Below, in pieces: positions 44,290 to 52,704 of a stretch of DNA of 64,000 bases. The first letter of the stretch is position 1. Every line of letters starts with the position of its first letter. The notes beneath the pieces were generated by a model. It did not search any database. It saw nothing but the letters and a program-made list of their open reading frames with translations, and was not told where the DNA came from. Source of the DNA: Azospirillum soli (GTDB taxonomy: Bacteria > Pseudomonadota > Alphaproteobacteria > Azospirillales > Azospirillaceae); assembly GCF_017876165.1 (NCBI RefSeq), contig NZ_JAGINQ010000019.1, forward strand, positions 1 to 64,000. The letters are read 5' to 3'. The position numbers were made by a program, and so were the translations under genes.

Positions 44290-44651
44290 GGTTCGCCCCT
44301 TTCAGGTGTCGAGATCTGCTGATTCAGGATCGCGGAGGCCGGTGAAAAAGATCACGGAGCCGCCCGACAAAACGGACGGCTGGGAAATAGTCTGAAATCC
44401 TTGCTGCGTGCGGCTTCCGGCGGATGCGAAGGGGTGGTCGCGACCGGGGTTCCGCCCCCCGCGATTTGTCCGAGCGTTACGCGACGCGTTGTTGCGTCCT
44501 GCACTCGAAGTGGCGTTGGCATGAGATCCGGCGCCGTTGCTGGCTTTCAACCGCCGGCAAGGGTGTTTCACGCTTGGGTGGAGGGCGTTACACGCTTAGG
44601 GTCAGGACCGCCGGGACGTAACGGGCCTCCGTTGGCCCAGTAACGGGAGGT

Positions 44652-44756
44652 GCCGGGCATCCTGCTGCCGGAACCGCCTTCGGGAGACGGTGCCGGGTCA
44701 AAGGCCAGCCGTCGGGGCTGCCCTTGGTGCCGGAAAGTGTCAGCAGGATGCCCGGC
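44652..44756. repeat. 16-bp inverted repeat pair with 73-base loop
   Basis: GCCGGGCATCCTGCTG at 44652-44667 and its perfect complement at 44741-44756. The loop contains further pairing possibilities (CCGCCTTCGG, GGTGCCGG). Could be a folded RNA, a relic of a short transposable repeat (MITE-like) or part of the partition region. Confidence 0.5.
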
Positions 44757-45207
44757 CGACAGAGACGCGGGAAGAGGATAAAGGCGCTGACGTCCGAACA
44801 TCGGAAGCGAAGACCGGAGGCAGGATTGCAACCGCAACCGAGAAACCGCCATCGGCGCCATCGGGAAATCGACAGCGGGCTGCCGACGGTGGAAGCGCTC
44901 GCGTATGCCCGAGGCGACGGCTGTACGGTCGGCAGGCGAGGGCGGTCGACACCGGGCCCGGCCTACCCATAAAGGGCTCAGGATAGCCCACGGATGCATC
45001 AGCGCCCTGCCCCACGCCCTGGAGACGTTGGCGGCGAGAGACGCCGCCTGGAAAACGTCCTGGCCTCCCACATCCGTCACTGTTCGCGGATGTGTCCATG
45101 GGCGGCCTCTCCGCGCCCGGAAAACCCCGCGCAGGCCCGGCGATCGCCGGGATGTCAGCGGGAGGGGGCTAGGCGTTTGCGGACGGAGGCGCTTCCGCTC
45201 GATGCCG

Positions 45208-45224
45208 TGGTCGGAATCCGACCA
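45208..45224. promoter_or_regulatory. parS-like palindrome 3
   Basis: TGGTCGGAATCCGACCA, 17-bp perfect palindrome, 2.4 kb downstream of parB. Confidence 0.75.
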
Positions 45225-45504
45225 CTCCGCCGGATGGTTGTGAGGGGCGCCCCTCCCCGTCGGGAACCATGACTGACACGTCCACGACACGGTCAGCGTC
45301 ATAGTCGTCGTGCTGGCGCATTGCTTCGACCGGGGTGAGGGCCGTGTGCGCGTCGATCTCCGTCACCTCTCGCATGCGAAGTCGCCGCCGGCCATTACCG
45401 TTTGGTCCTGCAACGCTTCACCGCGAGGCGATGGGGCGTCAGCACCCCATCGACCACCTTGCCAGCAGGGTACGTTCCAGGTCGGTCTACTTGGTTGCGG
45501 CAGA

Positions 45505-45523
45505 GTGGTCGGATTCCGACCAC
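45505..45523. promoter_or_regulatory. parS-like palindrome 4
   Basis: GTGGTCGGATTCCGACCAC, 19-bp perfect palindrome. Confidence 0.75.
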
Positions 45524-45744
45524 CCAGTCATTGACCAAGCATGCGTCCAGCATGCCGCACGTACCGGCGCCGCATGCTGGACGTATGCGCCACGCATAAC
45601 GCCTCGAAAATCTGCTCGCGGCGCACCTGCATCGCCTCCGGAAACGCAATCAGGTAAATGGCGCTCTTGGCGGCACAACAAACACGAGGATCAGCGAGCG
45701 GCGGGCAGAGGCTACGAGAGGGAAGGGCAGGGCGCTCACCAAGG

Positions 45745-45949
45745 GTATGTCAGCGCGACGACGAGCCGGCGGCCGGCGTCGAAAACGAAGCCGTGGCCCT
45801 CCGGCTCATGGGTCGCGCCGATCTCGTCGAGGCGGCAACCAAGCGGCTCCTCGATGCCAGGGTCGCGGCGTCAAGATCCTCGGCACCGCACCGATGCGCG
45901 GGCGACAAAACGGCATCAGGGTGTACGGCGTCGTCACCACGGAGCCGTG
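45745..45949 (+). pseudogene. Small frameshifted gene remnant
   Basis: One frame reads DDEPAAGVENEAVALRLMGR ADLVEAATKRLLDAR. A second frame continues GVKILGTAPMRGRQNGIRVY GVVTTEP and stops at 45947-45949. The join at about 45858-45865 would need one base change. Unknown function. Confidence 0.4.
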
Positions 45950-46071
45950 ACCCGCCGACGATCTCCCCGATGTCGACACGGTGGGCACCTGGTGGAAAAG
46001 CCAGAGCGATCGGGCAGCCAGGAGGAGGGGAGGCGGGTGGCGGCAGGGGTGCCAGCACGGACGCGGGCAGG

Positions 46072-46092
46072 GCGGTGGTCGGATTCCGACCA
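46072..46092. promoter_or_regulatory. parS-like palindrome 5
   Basis: Core GGTCGGATTCCGACC at 46075-46089. The perfect palindrome extends to 21 bp, the longest of the six. Confidence 0.75.
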
Positions 46093-46114
46093 CCGCGGTC
46101 AGACCGTGCGAGTG

Positions 46115-46726
46115 TCAGCGCAGGTCTTTGCTGTCGACGGCGACCAAGATGATGTTAGACGCGCCGAGCAGGTCCCTTTCCGTCGTCGTCTTTTGCCGGG
46201 CAACGTCCACCCCGCACTCGCTGCCCCTCCGGATTGCGCGCACCACAGAGTCCACGAACTTGCGGAAAGGACCATCGCCGTCGCTCAGGTATTTGGACCG
46301 GTAGGTTTCGCTGACGAAGGCGCTGTCCAGCGAGCCGTCGCGCCTGATCGCGATCATCACCTCGATGATGTAGTCCTCGGCCGGCAATGCCAGACACCGG
46401 GCGAAGCGTTCCCGATCGACAACGATCGCCTCCGGCCTCTTCGCGATCGAAGAAGGAGATGGCCTTGTGTCTCTGTCCTTCGGCTGAGAAGAAGCGGATA
46501 TCAACGCTTCAAAGCAGGCGCGGCGCGCGCTAGGATTGCCGACGTTTGAGCAGGACATCAGATCGTCGATGAGGGCTGCCCTGACGTCCACAGCCACCAG
46601 CATCACGGCTCCGAGGGCCAGCGCAGCCTGCCTCAACCATCGGTGCTGATCCTTTGATCTGCCGGCGTGCCTGGAAGCGGCGAACATCGAGTGCTCATCG
46701 TGCGTTTCGGACGTCAACTTGAGCAT
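46115..46726 (-). CDS. TonB/TolA C-terminal-like secreted protein, about 203 aa
   Basis: Signal peptide RWLRQAALALGAVMLVAVDV RA, then a Cys-bearing helical part (IDDLMSCSNVGNPSARRACF). The C-terminal domain (ARCLALPAEDYIIEVMIAIR RDGSLDSAFVSE ... FRKFVDSVVRAIRRGSECG) follows the TolA/TonB_C pattern of strand, DG turn, helix. Found in many periplasmic proteins of conjugation and envelope systems. ATG at 46726 is chosen since parS-like copy 6 lies just upstream. A start at 46846 would run over it. Confidence 0.6.
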   Translation of the reverse strand: MLKLTSETHDEHSMFAASRHAGRSKDQHRWLRQAALALGAVMLVAVDVRAALIDDLMSCSNVGNPSARRACFEALISASSQPKDRDTRPSPSSIAKRPEAIVVDRERFARCLALPAEDYIIEVMIAIRRDGSLDSAFVSETYRSKYLSDGDGPFRKFVDSVVRAIRRGSECGVDVARQKTTTERDLLGASNIILVAVDSKDLR

Positions 46727-46753
46727 AGGGCCGGTCGGCTCCGGAGGGAAGGT

Positions 46754-46768
46754 GGTCGGAATCCGACC
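46754..46768. promoter_or_regulatory. parS-like palindrome 6
   Basis: GGTCGGAATCCGACC, 28 bases upstream of the TolA-like gene. ParB bound here could also affect its expression. Confidence 0.75.
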
Positions 46769-46969
46769 GGCACAGAACCGTGCCACCGCGTCCCAAATGG
46801 TGGGCGATGCTGTGGTCTTATGATCGCTGACCAAGTATGCGGACAACCCCGCCAGCGGGGTGGAGGGCAGGGTGCCCGAAAAACGTCCAGGTATGAGATC
46901 ACAGCACCTCCCGTAACCTTAGGCTTCGCCAATGTTTCCGGGAACGAAGGCCGGAGGCGGATCCTCACC

Positions 46970-47671
46970 ATGTGCCTCGTCTGCAGCCTGGGCCTCGACC
47001 GGCGCGCCTTTCGCCGCGGCGTGGCCGTCGGCGCCGGCCTCGTCGCGGCCTCATTCCTCACCGGCTGCGTGCCGGCCGCCACGGGCAAGATTTCCGTGTC
47101 CCCAGGCGGCGGGCTGGGGCGGGGGAACGCCGCCGTTCCAGCCGACCCGAACGTGATGGCGCAAGGCCGGCGCCGGGCGCGCACCGCCAACGGGAAGCCG
47201 GAAACCATTGAGATCATCAGCCCCAACGTCCAAGCGACGACCGGCAGGCGCATCACGCACGTCGTCAGCCATTACACCGCAGGCGCCAGTCTCTAGGGCG
47301 CTGTCACGCACGTGCTCCTGCCGAGCAGCAGCACGTCGGCGCACTACGCGATCGGGCGCGATGGCACGCTGGTCCAAATGGCCGACGACATGGACATCGC
47401 CATCCGTGCCCGCGCCAGTAACGCTTACAGCATTGGCATTGAGCATGTTGCCCTGTCAGGGCAGGGCAGGACGCCGGCGCAGGACGCCAAGAGCATCGAA
47501 CTTGAGAGGTGGTTGGTGAGCGAACACCACATCAACCCGGCGAACATCGTTGGCCACCGGTTCGCCCCGGGCAACCTCAACAGGACCGACTGCCCGTCGA
47601 CCCTTTTTGGCGAGCCGACCGAACAGAGCGCCCGGTACTTCCTGCCGGTCATCTCCATACACGCGGCGTGA
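46970..47671 (+). pseudogene. N-acetylmuramoyl-L-alanine amidase (Amidase_2) with in-frame amber codon
   Basis: Twin-arginine plus lipobox leader (LDRRAFRRGVAVGAGLVAAS FLTGC), then RITHVVSHYTAGASL, TAG at 47294-47296, and in the same frame GAVTHVLLPSSSTSAHYAIG RDGTLVQMADD ... SIGIEHVALSG ... ANIVGHRFAPGNLNRTDCPS. The Zn-binding residues (His in SHYTAG, His in GIEH/VGHR, DCP) are all present. Only the amber codon breaks the domain. Product would cleave peptidoglycan in the periplasm or at the outer membrane. Either a nonsense mutant or, less likely, read through. Confidence 0.8.
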
Positions 47672-48242
47672 ACGCCCTGAGACCGCTGGTCGCGCATCCC
47701 CTGGGTGATTTGCGCGGGCTGGGCAGCCATGGCGGCACGCCCCTGTCCGTTGCCGCCCGCAGCGTCGGTGGAGCCGCCCTGGTTTCCAGCCCCGGCACGC
47801 GCCCGGCCGTCCTTGAGCGCCTGGCGGACGCGCTGTTCGGCGCTGGATGTCTCGGCCGCCAACTTCTTCTTGAAAGCGTCAGGGGACATGATGATCTCGG
47901 CCGGCACGTAGCCGACCTGCCCCTTCGCCGCCACCCGCGCGGCGTCGCCTTCGATGGCCAGCACCCGGACGCGGTCGCCAGCGTGGCACCGCTCTTGCCG
48001 GGCGCCGATCGCACCACAGCAGCCTGGCCAACCCCCGTCGCGTCCTCGGCGGCAGCGGGGGCTTTCAGGCCGGGGATCGGGACCAGGTTCAAACGCTGCA
48101 TGCAGGCCGACGCGCTCTCCGAAGCGGCGCAGCCACCGGATCCATCGTCGGCCAGGAGGGGGAGAGGCGCCACGGCGATCAGTCCGGCCAGCAGCGCCGC
48201 GGCGATGATGCGACTTATCCCGGACACTCCATTGAAGGTCAT
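47649..48242 (-). pseudogene. Secreted bacterial SH3-domain protein with frameshift
   Basis: Signal peptide from ATG 48242 (MTFNGVSGISRIIAAALLAG LIAVAPLPLLA). The mature part includes SESASACMQRLNLVPIPGLK and AAVVRSAPGKSGATLA. At about 47983 the SH3 sequence moves to another frame: GDRVRVLAIEGDAARVAAKG QVGYVPAEII, then MSPDAFKKKLAAETSSAEQR. Both halves together form a normal SH3_3 unit (VRSAPGKSG ... GDRVRVL ... GYVPAEII). One base appears lost. In the second frame translation would run antisense into the amidase, to 47425. Confidence 0.65.
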
Positions 48243-48493
48243 CGCGGATGGAACCATGGCGCCCGTTTCCGGATCACGGCGCTGCGGCCACGATCGTGTT
48301 TTCTCGGTCGGGCAGGGGCGGAGAGTGGGTGCCAGCACCCAGCCGGCAGGGTGTCTGACAGGGCGGCGTATAGGACGTCCGCCATGCTGCGCGGCCGAAA
48401 ATTTAATCTTACACCGGCACCCGTGATCGTCCGCAGGCGGTCAGCGGTGCTGTCAATCCGGAAACAATACCATGACACGACAGGGACACCGCG

Positions 48494-49289
48494 ATGTTCC
48501 ACCGCATCCAGAGTCGGCAGCACGCCGGCGACACCAAAATCGGCCGGAAGAGCCTGCGCGCTCGGCTCAACGGCGCCGCAGCCCCTGGCCTCGTGCTCGC
48601 CGGCCCCGCGGCCCTGGCCGCGGCGATGCCGGCCAGCGCCGAGGATCGCGCCATCTGCGTGCGCCTGGTCCGCGAGGCCGAAGCGAAATACGGCATTCCC
48701 GCGGGTGCCCTCGAAGCCATCATGCGAAACGAAAGCGGTCAGCGCGACCCTGAGCCCGGTGCCGCCTTCGGCGACCCTTGGGTCATCAACTATGGCGGCA
48801 AAGATCTGCGGTTTTTTGACTAAGGAAGCCGCGGTCGCCGAAGCCAAGCGCCTGATTGCGCGAAAACCCAAGCGCAACTTGGATATCTCTTGCCTGCAGC
48901 GGTCGCTGACCTACCACCCGCCAGCGCCGGGAATGCCGGTGGCTGATCTGTTAAATCCGGCGCTGAACGTCACCTGGGCGGCGGAGCACCGCCGGCTGCT
49001 TTTCACGGGCGGACCGTCGCCCGACCGCGCCGGCGCCTACCAGCCGAGCGCCGGCCGGGACGGGCTGCGCGCGGCCACCCGCTATCACCGGTGGGTCCAA
49101 GATGACCGTTACTGGGCGTACCAGATCACCTTCTTGACCAACCTGGAGCAGGTCCGACGCGAACGAGGCATCGCCACAGCCGCCTCGAAGCGAGTCCAGA
49201 TCGCGGACATCGACATCGGCGCCGCACGAGCCAACGCCCTCGCGCGCCGGAACGCCGGCCGCGTCATGGTGGCCGAGGTCAACCGCTAA
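48494..49289 (+). pseudogene. Lytic transglycosylase (SLT-like) frameshifted at a T6 run
   Basis: Starts at ATG 48494 with a signal peptide ending PASAEDR. The frame reads CVRLVREAEAKYGIPAGALE AIMRNESG (catalytic Glu in NES), then GDPWVINYGGKDLRFFD and stop. From the run TTTTTT (48812-48817) the next frame carries on KEAAVAEAKRLIARKPKRNL DISCLQRSLTYHP ... NVTWAAEHRRLLF ... AATRYHRWVQDDRYWAYQIT FLTNLEQVRRERG to 49289. Removing one T restores the family. Such proteins open peptidoglycan for conjugation or secretion machines. Transcript slippage on T6 is possible. Confidence 0.8.
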
Positions 49290-49578
49290 CCGGAAAGACG
49301 GCTGGGGCCTGGATGACAAGGAGAGAAGGGGTGACTGCTGAACATCCCTTCCCCGCGAACACCCCCTTCGTCCGTGAGCGGAAACAGGCGTCGGAGGAGC
49401 CATTCAGCAGCCGATGCAGCACGACAGTCTGAGATGGCCCTGGCCTGAACCAGAGCCATAACCACGCGAATTCCGCGAAGCGCACGGCGATGATCAGGAA
49501 GAACGACTAAGCCGTTGGACAGAAAAGGAATTTCCAACGTCGGGGAAGAATTTTTTTCGCGCCAGGGGTGCCCATATG
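49290..49578. other. Intergenic stretch after the transglycosylase
   Basis: No supported gene. Short frames on both strands are not coding-like. Leads into the GTTCGCCC array. Confidence 0.4.
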
Positions 49579-49654
49579 TTCGCCCCGGCAGGGTTCATCT
49601 GTTCGCCCCGAGGGCGAAGAGATGTTCGCCCTCGGGGTGCACGTTTCTTCGCCC
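49579..49654 (+). repeat. GTTCGCCC array with 22-23 bp period and embedded 13-bp hairpin
   Basis: GTTCGCCC at 49579, 49601 and 49624 and CTTCGCCC at about 49646, spaced two helical turns apart. Between the second and third copy a perfect hairpin lies at 49606-49637 (arms CCCCGAGGGCGAA, loop GAGATG). Upstream side of the region that faces the RepC-like gene. It could be an iteron cluster or a multi-site operator. Confidence 0.55.
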
Positions 49655-50223
49655 TAAAAGGCCCGTACTATTACAAGAGAGCCTTCAGGGAGTGATGAGA
49701 GAAAATCTAAGCGTCATACAATACACCCGCGCATGCGCGCGCCTGCGAGACACTGGGTTTTGTAGGAACGGACCATCGTTTCTTCTCAACATCGGGATAA
49801 CCTTCAGTCATTGGGCTGCGGCTCTGCACTTGGCAGGACATCAGACACCACCTGTCCGTCCTTCAGCCCTGGCATTGCACCCCATCGCGGCAACGCGCAG
49901 CGAACTCGGCATAACACCTCGCCGCTGAGCCAATTCAGCGTCATTCCCTTTCAGCCCCCCCGGTTGCGCGCGCCCCCCAGGACCGGGACGACTGCCGCTC
50001 AGGAGGCGACGTCAGCACCTGCCGAGGCTTGCCAAGCCGCCTTTGGAGCGCGTGTGTTGCTCTTTCCGAAGGCTGGCGTGGGGTGGCCGCTTCAGTCCCG
50101 GAAAGTCTCACGAAACCGTGCTTCCAGCGCGATCCCCGAGAGCGGTGTCATAGCCTTGAAATGAGAACGGCGCCGAGGTTTCCCCGGCGCCGTTTCGACC
50201 CTTCGCTGACGAACGTTTTTCGC
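49655..50223. other. Gene-free stretch
   Basis: Contains AT-richer sequence at about 49670-49810 and no convincing ORF. Given the array on its left and the initiator gene on its right, it could include a replication-control region. A hairpin at about 50172-50195 (GGCGCCG ... CGGCGCC) may end the RepC-like gene. Confidence 0.35.
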
Positions 50224-51762
50224 TCACTGTCCCGTCTGACAGACCTCACGGATCTTTTCGAGAGCGCGCTTCAGCGCTGCCTCGGACGGCTTGCTGTCAC
50301 CATGCATTCCGGGAATGGCTCCAGACAACTTTTTCGCCACCATCTGCCGTGCGGTGGAAGACGGCTTGCGCGACATCGTGTCGTGGCGCTGCCGCAGTGC
50401 CGGCCCGGCGAGTTCTTCGATCTTCTTCTTCTGTCCGACCCAGCCGAAACCGCCGTTATTCATCCGAACCAGCATGCTGCGGATGTACTTGGCGGGGCTG
50501 TCGATCCCCTCAGCCGTGGCCGCGCAGACTGCGACCGACAGGCGGCGGAGAGCGTCATCGGTCCCCAGAAATCCGTCAAACGCATTGCCAGCCTTGAAAC
50601 CGTCGAGAAGCGCGCGCAGGGCGGGGATCAGATCCTCCCAATCCTGGACGCGATCCCAGTCCATCCCAGTGGCACGCAGCGCGTCCTGGAGCGCGGGATA
50701 AGCCGCTGCCAGCAGAGAGGCGGTGATCTCCTCGCAGGCTCGGGCCTCCTTGGCCCTGAGGTCAGCCTTGCCGGACAGCACGTCGGCCGGATCGATGTCG
50801 CGGGCCGCGGCTTCCGCCTCTATCGCCTTCTCCTTCCGTCGTGGAGTAAACGGCACGACCTTGGCCGGCTCGGTCACAACGGCGACGGCGTTTTCCTTCG
50901 GTTCAACGGTGGGCGCAGCCGGCGTACGGATCGCACCAGCGATGGCCGCGAGGATCTCATCATCGATCGACTCCAGGGCGGCGGCAACAGCGTTGAGATC
51001 CGAAACGGACGGGTTTACGCGATCGACGATCCGCTCTGCTTCGGCAAAGACCTCGCCGGCGTGCGCGCGAATGACGGACCAGTTGGCCGCGTGCGGCACT
51101 CTTGCGGCGGCATTGCGAAGGCGAAGCCGCGTCTTGGACGTCAGAGCGCGCAGACGCTTCTTCGCCGTTTCGACGGCCTTCACCTCGGCGTCGTGCCGGG
51201 TTATCCGCTCCTTGAACTCCTCGAATCGCAGGATGGTCGGGATGAGGCTGATTCCCGAGAAGGAAACAAGGCGGCCGTTCTCGTCGCGCTCCCCCTCGCG
51301 GGAAAGGTTCGCGGCGTCGACGCGCCAAATGAAGCCGGCGATAGCGAGTTCCTGCTCAAGAATCTGGCGGTAACGCGCGGAAATTTTCTGGCCGTTCTTG
51401 CCGGCCTTGCGCTCCAGCGTGGCGCCGGACGCGTAGACTGCCGGACCGAGACCGCGCTCGATCCAGTCGGTCTTGCAGTGGTACTTCTCGCCAGTTGCCA
51501 AGTTGAAGCGCGTGGTCGCCTGGGCGAGCAGTCGCTCGTAGTAGATGCACGCCTTGTCCGACACGCTGACCGCCGCGGCCATCTTCGCGACCTTGAGGGT
51601 TTCCTCGTAGGTCTGCCCCTTGGGCATGCCCTCGTAGACAAGCACCCGGGGCAGGCGCAACTCGTCGTCGGTCAGCACGCGGCCAACGTGGGTTTCCTCG
51701 TGGCGGGCGTTCTCGGCGTTCACGCCTTCGCCGAACTCGTTGAAAATTTCTGCGGCGTTCAT
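50224..51762 (-). CDS. RepC-like plasmid replication initiator, 512 aa
   Basis: Architecture fits alphaproteobacterial RepC. The N-terminal winged-helix half has YYERLLAQATTRFNLATGEK, EQELAIAGFIWRVDAANLSR and NGRLVSFSGISLIPTILRFE EFKERITRHDAEVKAVETAK KRLRALT. The middle is a Pro/Glu-rich linker. The C-terminal half has YPALQDALRATGMDWDRVQD WEDLIPALRALL and IDSPAKYIRSMLVRMNNGGF. In RepC plasmids the origin lies in or near the gene. There is no repA/repB directly upstream, so it is an orphan RepC type. ATG 51762 has GGAG 6 bases before. Confidence 0.7.
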   Translation of the reverse strand: MNAAEIFNEFGEGVNAENARHEETHVGRVLTDDELRLPRVLVYEGMPKGQTYEETLKVAKMAAAVSVSDKACIYYERLLAQATTRFNLATGEKYHCKTDWIERGLGPAVYASGATLERKAGKNGQKISARYRQILEQELAIAGFIWRVDAANLSREGERDENGRLVSFSGISLIPTILRFEEFKERITRHDAEVKAVETAKKRLRALTSKTRLRLRNAAARVPHAANWSVIRAHAGEVFAEAERIVDRVNPSVSDLNAVAAALESIDDEILAAIAGAIRTPAAPTVEPKENAVAVVTEPAKVVPFTPRRKEKAIEAEAAARDIDPADVLSGKADLRAKEARACEEITASLLAAAYPALQDALRATGMDWDRVQDWEDLIPALRALLDGFKAGNAFDGFLGTDDALRRLSVAVCAATAEGIDSPAKYIRSMLVRMNNGGFGWVGQKKKIEELAGPALRQRHDTMSRKPSSTARQMVAKKLSGAIPGMHGDSKPSEAALKRALEKIREVCQTGQ

Positions 51763-52058
51763 CCCAGGCTCCAGTCTCAAAGCGTTCCGCCTCCGGCATG
51801 TCCGGAAACGGGCGCTGGACTTGGTCTCCGGGCTTTACAGCGACGACCGGACTTGGTACAAGGACCACATCCAGTCGCGCAGCGGGGCCTGATCTCCAGT
51901 CCGGGCTGCTTCGCGGTCGATGGCCTTGGTTGGCGCCTGCCATCGGATCCGCACGAAGCAACCGCTCGCGCAACACCCCTCGGCGGGGCTACCCTTCTGT
52001 TGTATCTTGACTCATCCGGAAATGCAATGCCGCCGAGACGGACGGGAACGAGAAAAGT

Positions 52059-52074
52059 TTCCGGAAACTGTCAA
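52059..52074 (-). promoter_or_regulatory. TTGACA plus TTCCGGAA control site upstream of the RepC-like gene
   Basis: On the minus strand TTGACA (52074-52069) is followed after two bases by TTCCGGAA (52066-52059), within GTTTCCGGAAAC. Weaker copies follow at 52014-52021 and 51800-51807. A good -10 is not obvious (TCGTTC at 17 bases). Same layout as the promoters at 9656 and 38036. Confidence 0.5.
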
Positions 52075-52560
52075 CGAAAAACCGCCGACACGAATCCGAG
52101 ACTGCGCAAGCCCCAGATGCCAACCGCCACGGCCAGCGTGAAGGTCAGCAGTCCCTCGGCCGGTAATCCCGTCCGGAAGATCGGAACACCGTATTTCTTC
52201 GCTCGCAGGCCATAAAAAAAGCGGCACGCCGCCTTTGGTCAAACTGTCGGCGACGACGTGCGAGGCGCAGCCCCAGGCGATGGCCGACCATGGTTTCGCC
52301 CCATCCAGCCCACCGGCGAACAGCAGCGCGAGGAAATAGGCCACGACCGCCCAGGCCGTATGCGTCCAGGTCCGGTTGCCCCACACGACAGTTAGGATGT
52401 CACTGATCTACTCCAACCGGCTGCCGATGTAGGATTCCGGATGGTCGATATCGCGGAGTAGGGACGCCGCGGCGACCGGCGTGAGAACGAGAAGATCGGC
52501 CAGCGAAGCCGGATGTGGTTACGCAGGTCCCATAGGGCCGGACAACATCCATGGCTTCCA
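52071..52560 (-). pseudogene. YdjM-family (metal-dependent hydrolase-like) membrane protein, broken
   Basis: Pieces in order are ADLLVLTPVAAASLLRDIDH PESYIGSRLE, then TAG where the family has Trp, ISDILTVVWGNRTWTHTAWA VVAYFLALLFAGG, AWGCASHVVADSLTKGGVPL, and after a frame change YGVPIFRTGLPAEGLLTFTL AVAVGIWGLRSLGF. The D-I-D-H, R-x-W-T-H-T and H-x-x-x-D motifs that bind metal are kept. It carries one nonsense change and one frameshift. Confidence 0.7.
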
Positions 52561-52704
52561 TCTTGGCTGGCGATGCCCGCGTGGTCGGCACGATCCACGG
52601 CCTGATTTCTCCCCTACAGCACTGAGGGGCCGGAGCAAAAATCCGTTTTCTCAGCGTCGGTCTCGCGCTATCTGATTTCTGGAAACGGAATTGGGAGCAA
52701 GATC

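Larger units (their letters stand above)
44290..46114. other. 1.8-kb gene-poor parS region
   Basis: Several long frames exist on both strands but look like GC artefacts (Arg/Pro/Ser-rich). The stretch holds three parS-like palindromes, a 16-bp inverted repeat pair and one small gene remnant. It may serve mainly as a centromere. Confidence 0.5.

Noticed and set aside
44568..45302. Long minus-strand frame of 244 codons
   Set aside because: Arg/Pro/Ser-rich, no ribosome site, contains a parS-like palindrome and an inverted repeat. Typical GC-driven open frame.
45335..46549. Long plus-strand frame of about 400 codons
   Set aside because: Low-complexity basic composition, crosses two parS-like sites and lies antisense to the TolA-like gene.
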